In this document: positions 23,001 through 35,000 of the stretch, in pieces
Layout of the letters: each line of letters starts with the position of its first letter
Position numbering within the stretch: position 1 is the stretch's first letter
Assembly (NCBI RefSeq): GCF_029784155.1
Contig: NC_073693.1
Location: 184,099,802-184,163,801, forward strand
Direction: 5' to 3'
DNA from: Uranotaenia lowii
Lineage: Eukaryota > Arthropoda > Insecta > Diptera > Culicidae
DNA: 64,000 nt
Made by a program: the position numbers and the translations under genes
Notes under the pieces: generated by a model
Seen by the model: only the letters and a program-made list of their open reading frames with translations
Databases searched by the model: none
What the model was told of the DNA's origin: nothing

Positions 23001-26000
23001 AGGGTCACGTTGAGTGTGTGACGTCGCTGTTGCAGCTCAACCACGGACCGGAACTTGCATAAGAAGCCTCGCGTCTTGCGAGCTCCTCCTATTTATACCT
23101 TTCTGCAGAAAGGCATGCCTCTCATTTTAGCCCTGTTCCCATTTCCCGTCTGTGATGTTCTCGTCCCCTTCGATGACAGCAACATGACAGGAACAATACA
23201 GGAACTGACATATAGAGGGCTGGTGTCTTTTTCGAACAAACAATTTTATAGCGTGCATTCCATAACATAATTTATTAAACAACTACTAATACCTAACAAA
23301 TAACTATAAACTAAATGAATAAATAATAAACGGGAAAATAAATAATTAAATAAATAAACAAAAAAGAATAATAAATAAACGAATTAATAAATAAATAAAC
23401 AAACCTAATCCCTAAGTGACACCAGCCGATTGCTATTAAAACTAGGACAAGACACCACACAAACATGTAGATATCTTATCCTAGTTTTAGACATTTACGA
23501 ACAATAATTTTTATTTACAATATTTACAAAGTTTTCATCCAAACTGGCCCAAAAATCACAATTTTTATTGTAACCATTAAATGAATGGTTACAATCTTCC
23601 CGGAGTCGGGGGTGAAAAAACCCGAGGACCAATGCATCGTGGTGGCTCCCTTAGCCTTAAAATCGCAACATATTCTAGAGTAATTTAGTCATAGCCAACC
23701 AGAGGAATCTTCCCATGTCGTCGATTCTAATGCCGGGTCACAACACACCATGTGTAATCGCGTAACCTACCGCCGCTCCCTTAGCATTAGAATCGCAACA
23801 TATTCTAGGGTAATTGGGTCATCATTGCAGAGGAATCTTCTCACGTAGACGATTTTAAGGCCGGGTCACTAGACACGGTTGCAAAGGTCCTGTCTCGAAC
23901 GAGGGTTTTTTCCTTGGGTTCTCCGCTGATTAACTTCACAGAAATGTAACGGAATATCCTCATAGCCATTGTGAAGTAAGAGTGCAAGCACTTCACATAC
24001 CGTGGCTCCCTTGGTCTTCAATTCGCAACATATTCTAGAGTAATTGAGTCATATCCAAGCAGAGGAATCTCCCCAAGTCGTCGATTCTAATGCCGGGTCA
24101 CTATGCACGGCAGGAATTAGCGCCTTACCTACCGCGGCTCCCTTAGCATTAGGATCGCTACATTAATTTGTTCATGCTTGCAGAGGAATCTTCTCACGTA
24201 GCCGATTTGAAGACGGGGTTACAAAGCACGGTAACAATGACCCAAGATTTTTCCCGAAAGACGCCCATTTCTGTTCGTTCCTCAACGGAGTCATCCCGAA
24301 CTAGTCGCCAAAACAAAGTTTTCCCTCCACCAAATCACGAGTCCATAATAGGAATTACTGATCACTGACTACCATTTTGCGTCATCTCAAAAAAGTTCCA
24401 TCTTTCTCTCCTCTGATCCAAATCGTTTTTCAAAACCAAAAGTGTCCCCCCAATCATTCAGTGTGCGATCTCATCCAGCAGGCTCTCAGAAAATTAAGAG
24501 ATCATAAATTGCCAAGACACCTCTTATCAAATGTTTTTCAATACCAGATTTGCCTCGACGACGGATTCATTTCCGTATTTACTCTAAATTAGCCTAAAAT
24601 AAATAACTAAACTACCTATTGCTACCTTAATCACGCATTCTTTCTTCCTTCATCCGACTAGTATTTTCTTTCGTTCCTTTAATCATTCATACTACCGTTC
24701 ATGCTATCATTCAACCTTCAAGCCCTACAACTAACATCAAACACTTAATAACATTATTACGAACAAAAAACTTATATTAATTCATCAGTTTCAGTTCGTG
24801 CAACTGAAACGATTGATTTTATCATAAGAATTACCAACTCGAAACGTTATTTCATTTATCGCTCAATTATGAGTGCAAAATAGCGAAATAACGCAGAATT
24901 GGGTTTAATTCTTTCATCGTGTGCAACATCGCACTAACTGGCTGCGTCCTGAGCCAAATTGAACGAAACTCGCTTTCGTCGATGATGAGTGATGACTGTT
25001 GAGGATTGATGACTACATGCTGACAGATGATGACGTGGCATGGAAACGTCAGTCGTATGTTTTGATTTTGGACCGCATGTACAGAAATCGAAGTGGAAAG
25101 TAATTTTGAGAAAACTCGCGAATTTCAGTACCTTTTTCTTTAATTAGCTTTGTTTCAGGTACCAATAAGCTGGGAAATGTACGCTGTGTTCGGGTGTGTC
25201 GTTTTTTGGTCTGGAGGAACCGGATTACAGGTGAGATCATGAATAATTTGTGGTTCTTATCCCGTTGGTTATTCTCCTATATATTTTAGGTTCTCATGAT
25301 TCTACCTCGACGATATTTACTACCAATGGTAGGAAAGGGAAACTTAGGACCTTTGGATCCAAATAACGTCACCCCACCTACCACACACACTCCTCCAAAT
25401 TTACTGAACTAGGCCATTTTATGAAAAATGGCCCATCCAAGGTACTGTTCCGGTTTGCTGTCTCGCAAGATGTTCATGCTCCTAGAAGCAATTGTATGGA
25501 TGGCCCATTCCAACTAGAAGGCATAAAATCCCCGGTAACGAGCCCTAGCTGGAAATGTACCCCGGATTGGTGGTTGAAACCTAATGTGAATGAGGATGAG
25601 CTAAGGATTTTCCTTTTTTTTTTGTTGTGGCTGAAGGATGTGCAGGAAATTTTTTACATCCATCCGTGCATCTGGATTTCATCTCCTTTAGATGAACTGC
25701 AATGGCAACGAAGATTCGGCGAAAATTGCTGTTGAACAATACCGGATTTACTCTCATCATGCGTGCCAGGTGAGGTTTGAATTTTATTAATTTTTTTTTT
25801 ATTAACTCACCAACAAATTTAAATGGGTTTCATGCCGGCTTAATATGCGCTGCTGGCCAAATTCCTAAGTCCTTGCCATTTAAATCTTCCAGTTCGTACG
25901 AGGATGTGCCTCGTACGCTTTTTACTCGGCATGGCAAAAATTGAGGACCATATTTTGAATTATAACTTTCCACCGCGTTGGAAAGCTTCATATTCCTCCG

Positions 26001-29000
26001 GTATACCAATTGTCCTTTTGTAAACGGTTTTGCCGGGCGAAGCCGCAAATTGTACGTTCGTTTTGAACTCGCGTACGCCTTGGCAAGATTCTTCTTGACA
26101 TGTTCGTAGATGTCCATAAACAATGCTTTGCGTCGCTCCTCAAACTGCTCGGAAGAAAGATTTTGATCGTGACGTGCTAGGCGATAATCGTTCCCCAGTT
26201 CCGCATATTCATGCCCGTGAACGATGAAATACGGTGTAAATCCAGTGGGCGTGTGAATGCTGGTGTTCAAGATCATTTCTAGCTCGGCGATTTTCGTGTC
26301 CCAAAGGCGCTGATCCTCTTTCACATACGTTCGGATGGCAGCGTTGATGGTTCGATTTACTCTCTCTACGGGGTTCGCCTGAGAATGATATCGTGAGTTC
26401 AACCAGTGTGTTATTTTGAATTGATCAAGCAATGACTTGAACTCTTTCGAGAGAAAACTAGAACCGTTATCGGTAATAATTATCTCAGGAACAGAATTCT
26501 TCATGAACCATTGATCTTTCAAAATAACGCACAGGGTTGAACTAGCGATTTTCTTCACAGGCTGAACTAAGACCCATTTCGAGAAGTAATCCGAAACCAC
26601 CAACAAATGCTGGTTGCCTTTACGACTTCTGGGAAGAGGGCCAATAAAATCCACCGAAATTATCTGCCAGGGACGGTCTGCCAACCGCATTTTGCCCATT
26701 TCGGGTACCATTGCGACATTAGAGGGCTTTACCTCTTTGCACGTCGAGCATTGCCGAACAAAACTCTTAATTTCGGCCGCCATCCGAGGCCAGTAATAAC
26801 GCTGTCTTATCCGTGCAAGCGTCCGCTCGTATCCGGAATGAAATGACGAGTTGTGGTATTCTTCAATTATTTTCGGAATATCCTCCGAGCGTGGTATCAT
26901 CTTCCATTCGAAATTCGAATCGTGTGGGAAGTCGGGTACAGAGATATACTTGAATAGATTACCATTTTCGACCCTAAAATCGACGAATTCATCCGGTTTA
27001 CTCACAACTTTATGCATCATGGAATCGTACCAAGTTGAAGGTGAGCCGTCAACTGTTGCAATGCTACGAGAAAGTGCATCAGGGACGACGTTTTCTTTGC
27101 CTTTCCTGTGCACTATTCTCATATCATATTGCTGCAGATTGAGCGCCCACCGACTACAACGAGATCCGACTTTCCACTTTGCATTAAGGATGTGAGTAAG
27201 AGCGGATGAATCGGTAATTAAGGTGAAATGGTAACCCTCAATGTAACCCCTGAAGGCCTCGATAGTTAATATTGCTGCCAATGCCTCCTTTTCGGCAGCA
27301 TGGTAATTTTTTTGTGGTGTGGTAAGTTTGTGGGAGTAGTATGCAATAATGCACTCTCCGTTTTCCTGCTGCTGCGTTAACACACCCGCTACTGCTACGT
27401 CGCTGGCATCGGTCTGAATTGTAAAAGGACGGCTGAAATCGGGACTTGCCAGAATAGGCGAAGAAATTAACAGCTCTTTTATGCGAACGAAAGCTGTCTC
27501 AGCATTCTCATTCCAACGAATCAGTTTGGACTTGGTTTGGAGTAGGTCTGTTAAAGCCGCAGTTGTCCCACTGAAATCTGGGATGAATCGCCGATAGTAA
27601 TTGGCCATTCCTAGAAACCTCCGGAGTTTCGTGACCGTAGTTGGTCGCTCGTAGTCAAGGATTGCCCGTACCTTATCGGGATTTGTCCTCAAGCCTTCTG
27701 TTCCTAACAGATATCCTAGAAATGGTACTTCGGATACCCCGAATCGCGATTTTTCCCGGTTGATGCTTAGATTGGCTTCGCGTAGACGACGAGAGATCTC
27801 CGTAAGAAGCTGTACATGATGCTCGAATGTTTTTGTGACCACGATGATGTCATCGAGGTATACAAAAACATTCGGTTCCAGTATACCATGACCCAGTACG
27901 GAATCCATGATTTTGGCCAATGAAGCAGGACTGTTGACCAATCCGAAACACATCCGGGTATACTGGAACAACCCTTTTCCCTGCACACTGAAAGCTGTGT
28001 ACCTCCGGGACTCTTTTTCCAAGGGAACCTGTAAGAACGCTTCGGACAGGTCTATTGTAGACAAGTATTTTGCCTTTGGTAACTGACCTAATATTCTTCC
28101 AGGGTGGGGTAGAGGGTAAGCATCACGGACAGTTCTTTCGTTGATTTTCCGTGCGTCTAAGCAAAGCCGAACCTTGTTGGGTTTGATGACCGGCACACAA
28201 TTCAACGACCAATCCGAATTGCTCCGTTCAATGATGCCGGCCTCGAGCAACCGCTCCAGCTCTACTGCTACCAACGCCTGCGTTTTCGGAGACATCACGT
28301 AGGGGAATTGACGGACTGGTGGCTTGCCTTTGAATTCCTCCCTCAAGACGATCCGATGAGTGGCCATAGGAGTAATGGTGAGTTTACCGTGACCTGCTGC
28401 TAAAAAACTCGATTTAATCTCCTCTAATTTTCTTTCTTCTTCTAGTGACAAACGGTTGGAGGACGAAGAAATATTTTCCAGGACCGCTGCATTCACGGAA
28501 TCCCCAGACAACATAGTGGGAACGATCTGAAATTTGGTCCAAAAGTCCATCCCACAAATGCAGTCGATAGACAAATTGGCCACTACCAGAGTAGTGATGA
28601 CTTTGGTTCGTCCATCAAACTGGATAGGCAGAAAGGCCTGGCCTAAAATTTCCATCGAATCACCACTAGCTGACCGGAGATCCAGCGATTTGGTCAGTGG
28701 ACTCAATGTTTCGTGCCTTGTCTTGCGGAAAACTCTCTGGTTAATCAAGGTGTAATTGCTGCCACTGTCTAGTAGGGCACAAACGGGAATATCATGAATC
28801 TGGATATTTACAAATGGACGGTGATCATTTAGGAACGGATATGAAATATTGCAGATTTCAGTATCTGCGGAGTAATAATGATTCGGGACCGTTTCCCAGA
28901 ACCACGGAGGAGTTGACAAATTGTCAGAAGAAGTTACGCCTGGCGTTCCTGCGAACCGCGGTTTTGGCTCGCAGTACCGTGGTTTTTTAAACAGTACGGG

Positions 29001-32000
29001 CACATTGCAGTCGGAAATCCACGAAGTCCGCACTTGAAGCAGACAATAACGGGCGGTTGACGGCAAATTGCTGCATGATGTCCCTCTCGATTGCAGTTGT
29101 AGCACCGATTTGATGGAGGTGGCTTGTGATTGTTTACCACCATCTCCAGGGTGAGTTGAGGCTGCGACTGGCTGCCAGATGATTCCCCAACTGCTGTAGA
29201 TTTACTGGTCATTTGCCGTGACGGGCCAGGTAAATTTTGCGCGAACTGGTTCTGGTTCTTCGGGACAGCATTCGCTGTAGGACCTGCTGAATTACCCCTC
29301 GGATATGAATTAGAATTCTGCAATTGCTGAACCGGTAATACGAAATCAGAGTTTGACGGCTGCTTTTTGGTTTTCGTCGATCTAGGCTGCTCCGTATCTG
29401 GGTCTTCGATCACGTGAACCACCTTATCGGAGCCGAACACCTTGCTGTACGCCGAAAAATTAAGCGCATCAAGCTTCTGACCCGCTGAAAGTAAGGATTC
29501 CAAGTTCAAGATGGGGATGAAAGCCATGAACTTCTTGTAGTCCATTCTCATGTTTTGTTGAAGGATTTGGATTTTCTCGAATTCTGGTATAGGGACGCTC
29601 ATCGTGCGGATCAGCTTCTCTACCTCGCTGTAGAATTCGTGAAAGGACTCCTGCTGCCGTTGACGCCTTTGGTACACCTTCATTTTGATGAGAGCGTCCA
29701 AGTCTGGGTGCATGTACGTCCTGCGGAGCTCGAAAACTAGGTGCTGCCAACTGACGAGGCGGCCCAGGGATCGCTGTGTCATGTACCATTTAAGGGCAGA
29801 TCCAGAAAACAAATGTACAGCTGATTCAAAAAGCTCCTGATCGGACACCCTTTCAGCCATGGACAGAGCATAAACGACTTCCAGGAATTCATTCAGTTTC
29901 AACCCTTGATCATCTCCGCTGTACTTTGCAATATTCCATTTGGATACTGGCAAAGTATGTCGGGAATGAAAAGGTGTCTGAAACTGATGCGAAAACCCAG
30001 GATTCCCGTAAGGTGATCCCCAATGTCCTTGAGGTTGACTGGATGGTCCCTGGTACTGGCCTGGAAACGCGTTATATTGGAGCTGATGCTGAGGAGGATT
30101 CGGATTTGGACAATTGTTTGACCAGGAATTTGGCTGTCCGACATTATGTGAGAAATTCACATTGGGAAGGGATTGATTCGGGTTGCTAGGATTTACCGGA
30201 ATTTGATTGGTAGGAGTGGGATATGGGTTTTGAGGATTGATAGTGTGGTTCAGATGAAAATTTGAAATGGTGGGCTGGTTGGAAGGAATATTTGGAAGTT
30301 TATTTTCACTGTGGGTTTGAGAAATATTTGCTGTTAAATATGGATAAGGATTGGTAATTTGATGGTAAGATAAGTTTTGTTGAGGATAAGTAGGATTATG
30401 GGAAATTTGAGGGAAAGAATTGTTCTGAAAACTGGAGATAGCAGAAAAGTTTTCAGAGTGGTTTCTGAAATCTCTTTCCAGTGGGTTCGAAACATTGAAC
30501 ACTTCTTGTTCCGTTTGAGTCTCAACTTCTCTTCCTTCTTTTCGTTTTGCCAATTCTTCTTCCAGGCCAACTATCCTCGCCTGCAAGCTGTGGATCCAAT
30601 CTAGGTCGTCCTGACCCAGAACAGAGGGTGATGGAAGCTCGACCTCCGCGTTGGTGTTTGCCTCAGTGATAGCCTGCGATGGATTTTGGACCACGATTTC
30701 CTGTGTCGCGATACCCGATGGATCGTAGGCAGATTGCAAGAGTTGGACTAACTCAACCAACATATTTTGCATCTGCGTTAGGAGATTAGGTGAACCACGC
30801 GACGAACACAGAAGGGTAGCCACTCGTGTACCCACATGGGCTAGACGGGCTAAACAAATCCTTTTCTGTGATTCATCCGTGCTGCTAGATTTTAAAAGTG
30901 TTTTTAATTCATTAAATTTAATTAGGCAAAGTTCCCGCTCATTCTCGGGATCGGTTCTTAGGCTTAAGGCACTTAATTTTAAACCGGATTCTTTCTCCCT
31001 TTTTAAGGCATCTCGCAAACATTTCCTTTTCCGAGATAAATCCAAACCTGATAGTATCACGTCGCGACATTTGAGCTCTTGCTCAAGTTCATCTTCCTCC
31101 AATAACTCCACCCGCATGACTTGATACCATTTCACCAAGCGATCAATCGCTTGATTGAAACTCAAGTCCTCCATCATTGACTAACTCTAGCTTAAGAAAT
31201 AATAAACTAACTAATCGGTTGATTTTGGATATGTGAGCTGAAAAAGAAATATGCAACTAATGTGGGTGACTTTGGGTTTCTTTAAACGCCAAGAGGTAAG
31301 CAATATCTGGTATGAACACAACTAAATGCAAGATTAGTCTTGGCAAATATGAACTTATAATTTTGCTGTTGGATAAGAAGGTACTTTAGAATGGTTAGTA
31401 ACAATTTCAGATTGATCAACAATTCGGGAGAAGAGTATGGTTTGTATTATAGTTATAATCATTCGCTGCAATCAGTGAATTTTCATCCCCAAAACTTCCT
31501 CGTGAAATGACTTTAGAAAAACTTGCTTCAACAACTACGCGATTTTAATGAGGTTAAATTTAACTGAATTTCTCCGGGAGACCAATAAGAAAAAGGGATT
31601 TACTTCTGGTCTTGGAAGTAGACCACTTTTTCTTTCTATTTTAATAATGAAAAATTTAAATTTGATTAAAAAATTTTTTACGTTGGGCGCCAATTGTTAG
31701 AATCGTTTTGGTCCTACTTCCCTGCGCTAGCTCAACAGGGGAAAATGTAATGATCACCGGAGAAACTTTTACAACAATTAGGAAAACTGTGATTATTGAG
31801 CGGACTTTACAACCTAACCAAATTTTACAACAAGAAAACGGAAACTTTTAAGAAAATCTAGGGAATGCACATGTATTTAAAAGACTCAACAATTCGGATG
31901 AAATTTTAGACCATACATTTATTTAAGCTTGTTTGGCTAATTCAGTTCTCGTTTATTGAACTTTTTGGGTTTTCTAGGGAAAATGCCAATAAGATTCAGG

Positions 32001-35000
32001 GGTATATTTTGAATTTACCCATGCAAAATATTTTAACAAAAAAAATTACAAAAGAAGGTTTTTCATGTTTGGTACTTGCGCATATATTCTGAGTATCTCG
32101 ATGGTTGACACTGGTCTCGTTGCGGCCGTTCTCGGTGGTCGACTCGTTGGGGGACTGGCTAGGACGTCGGACGGGATCAATGGCGAAAGCAGGAACAGGG
32201 CGATTTCCGGAACCAGGTCGAAATGCTCAGCGAGCAATTCGAGCAACAACTCGGCCTGTGGAGAGTAGGCCTACGTTTCACTACACGGTCCGGGGAGCGT
32301 TCTGTGTGCACTATCACCACGCGAGTGTCTCACTCTATCGAGGGGCTTTAGCTTTTCGGTCGGCCCTAGAACACACGGACGGAATTCCCACCAGGCCTCA
32401 CCACAGCGCTGAGTGCCCCGAAGGGGGTTGTAACGGGTTGGGGCACTTTCACTGGCACGACCTGACGCACTCACGGGACACCGGTGTGTTCACAGAATTG
32501 CTGATGATGATTAGCAGCACTGGGGGAATTCAATTGTTCCGAGGTTCACTACACGGAAGCCACCTCGACCGACTAGCTGGGGAAAAACGAAGTGTAGTCT
32601 TCCAACTAGCCGTTGATTTTCTTCCGGGTCACTGCCGGAACACTTTTAACGGGGAAAGGGGTCAAAGCCGCCTAATTACGGGTAGAAACGTAAGGGTCAC
32701 GTTGAGTGTGTGACGTCGCTGTTGCAGCTCAACCACGGACCGGAACTTGCATAAGAAGCCTCGCGTCTTGCGAGCTCCTCCTATTTATACCTTTCTGCAG
32801 AAAGGCATGCCTCTCATTTTAGCCCTGTTCCCATTTCCCGTCTGTGATGTTCTCGTCCCCTTCGATGACAGCAACATGACAGGAACAATACAGGAACTGA
32901 CATATAGAGGGCTGGTGTCTTTTTCGAACAAACAATTTTATAGCGTGCATTCCATAACATAATTTATTAAACAACTACTAATACCTAACAAATAACTATA
33001 AACTAAATGAATAAATAATAAACGGGAAAATAAATAATTAAATAAATAAACAAAAAAGAATAATAAATAAACGAATTAATAAATAAATAAACAAACCTAA
33101 TCCCTAAGTGACACCAGCCGATTGCTATTAAAACTAGGACAAGACACCACACAAACATGTAGATATCTTATCCTAGTTTTAGACATTTACGAACAATAAT
33201 TTTTATTTACAATATTTACAAAGTTTTCATCCAAACTGGCCCAAAAATCACAATTTTTATTGTAACCATTAAATGAATGGTTACAAGCTTGATCGACCAT
33301 CTCATCCATGTATCAGTCCAGCATAGTTTGGCGTATTCAAACTAAAGATTTACATCTAATGCCCCAAACCAAAATTATTTTTTTCTTCCACCACAACGCT
33401 TCAATAGAAACAAAAGGATATTTTTGTGATAATTATCAAACGAAAATAACATAAAACAGCTGACTTTCAAAAACTTTTATTTATTTATAAAATTTTGAAT
33501 AGTTTTCGGTAGGGGAGATGAGGGCATAATGGCCACCTTAAGCAAAACGCTTATTTAACAGCTGAGAAGAGAACAGCTGAGAAGAGAACAGCTGAGAAGA
33601 GAACAGCTGTAATATGTGAATTACATCATTGTTTCGTGTTCAGACACTCAAATGGACTATGACTAATTGGATGAAACTTGAAAAAGTAGATAAAAACGTT
33701 TAAAAAGGTATTTTAAAATTTTTTGCCGAAAGCTGAAAACCAGTCACTATAGAGGCATAATGAGAAACCCCCCGAGGCAGTATGAGCACCATTAATGAAA
33801 GCAAGATGAGCGTTTTCTGCCGGGGAATCTAGCAGCGAATTCGACATGTTATGTTTCTGGTGTTTTGTGTGACGGAGGATGCTTTGATGCTATTAGCCGT
33901 ATAATGTAACAATCAAAAAAATCAATCATGAATGGTATGTGCAAAAAAAATCCCTCGAACAGGAATCGAACTCGAGTCTACTGATTACCTTTCCGACACC
34001 TTACCAATAGACCAAATCGACAGACGAAACGAGTCAAGCTGTAGCTCTATTATTCAGTTGACTTCATCGAGTTGAATTCGCTGCTAGATTATACGGCAGA
34101 GAATGCTCATCTTGCCTTCATTAACCCTCATCCGCATTAGATTTCATTACCCTAATCAGCACTAGGAGTGTCATTTTGACACTCCAAGCAAAAATCGTCA
34201 TAACTCTCTTTATATCTAACCGATTACAATGAAACTTATATCACTAGAAAGCTTGTAATGTCAGTAAAATATGTTTAGAACATTATATATAGCTAAAGCT
34301 TCTAGTTTTCTCGTTATTCAGCATGAAAGAAAAAAAATTCGAAAAAACATGCCTCAGGAAAACTGCTGTAGTTCATATGTAACACGTCCAAAAAAATATT
34401 TGCCTTATACATATGAAAGCTGAAGTTAATGTCTACATCATGGAACAAAGAAATATTTTTTTAAATTTTTTTTAATGAAATGGTCACAAAAAGTTCAAAA
34501 AAGTGGTCTGAAAAACCTACTTTTCATTCGATTGCTAGTAAATACTGTTTGAGCGATGGTAGAGTGTTTTAAAAAATATGGCTACAAACTTTATTGAAAT
34601 TCTAACATTTTGCTGTCTTTAGATTTTCGATGCCACAAAAATTGAATTTACTGGAATTTTTCAAAGTTGGCTACTTTGCGCGATTTTTTCACTAATTGAA
34701 ATTTCATCTATTTTTGTGGTCCTCCGTCAGGTTGTACCCGGATTCGCAGTGCTTTTACTTTGTTTGGACCAATCAAAAGTATATTCATTGGAAAGTACAT
34801 CTAATCTACATTCTAGTGAGGTGCAACAATTCACGCTGTAAGATTTCACAAAAATATGAAAATTATAAACGTAAAATCATTCCTGAATTTCTAGAACTAC
34901 AAGCACCGCGTCCAGTAAAACGTGTTTGTTTGCTCTCCGAGTAGGTACGTTGGGTGGTGATTCGGGCAGAGAGCGAAGCCGACAGAGCAAGAAATGCACG

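Larger units (their letters stand above)
22003..33285 (-). mobile_element. Ty3/gypsy LTR retrotransposon, Osvaldo/Ulysses-like, complete
   Basis: This 11,283-bp element is antisense to ALG9. Its two 1591-bp LTRs (22003-23593 and 31695-33285) are identical wherever I compared them. The AGCT target duplications lie at 21999-22002 and 33286-33289. A tRNA-Lys-type primer site lies inside the 5' LTR, gag and pol are overlapping, and about 2.2 kb of untranslated sequence precedes the 3' LTR. Identical LTRs, intact ORFs and a clean duplication point to very recent insertion. The long LTRs, tRNA-Lys primer and NPVERVNRT integrase motif suggest the Osvaldo/Ulysses lineage, which I infer rather than prove. 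Confidence 0.92.

Noticed and set aside
23594..25829. Possible envelope gene downstream of pol
   Set aside because: There is no open frame of adequate length on the element strand and no signal peptide or transmembrane pattern.
33954..34024. tRNA gene candidate on the minus strand
   Set aside because: It has a B-box but no pairing acceptor stem; it lies within a foldback element.
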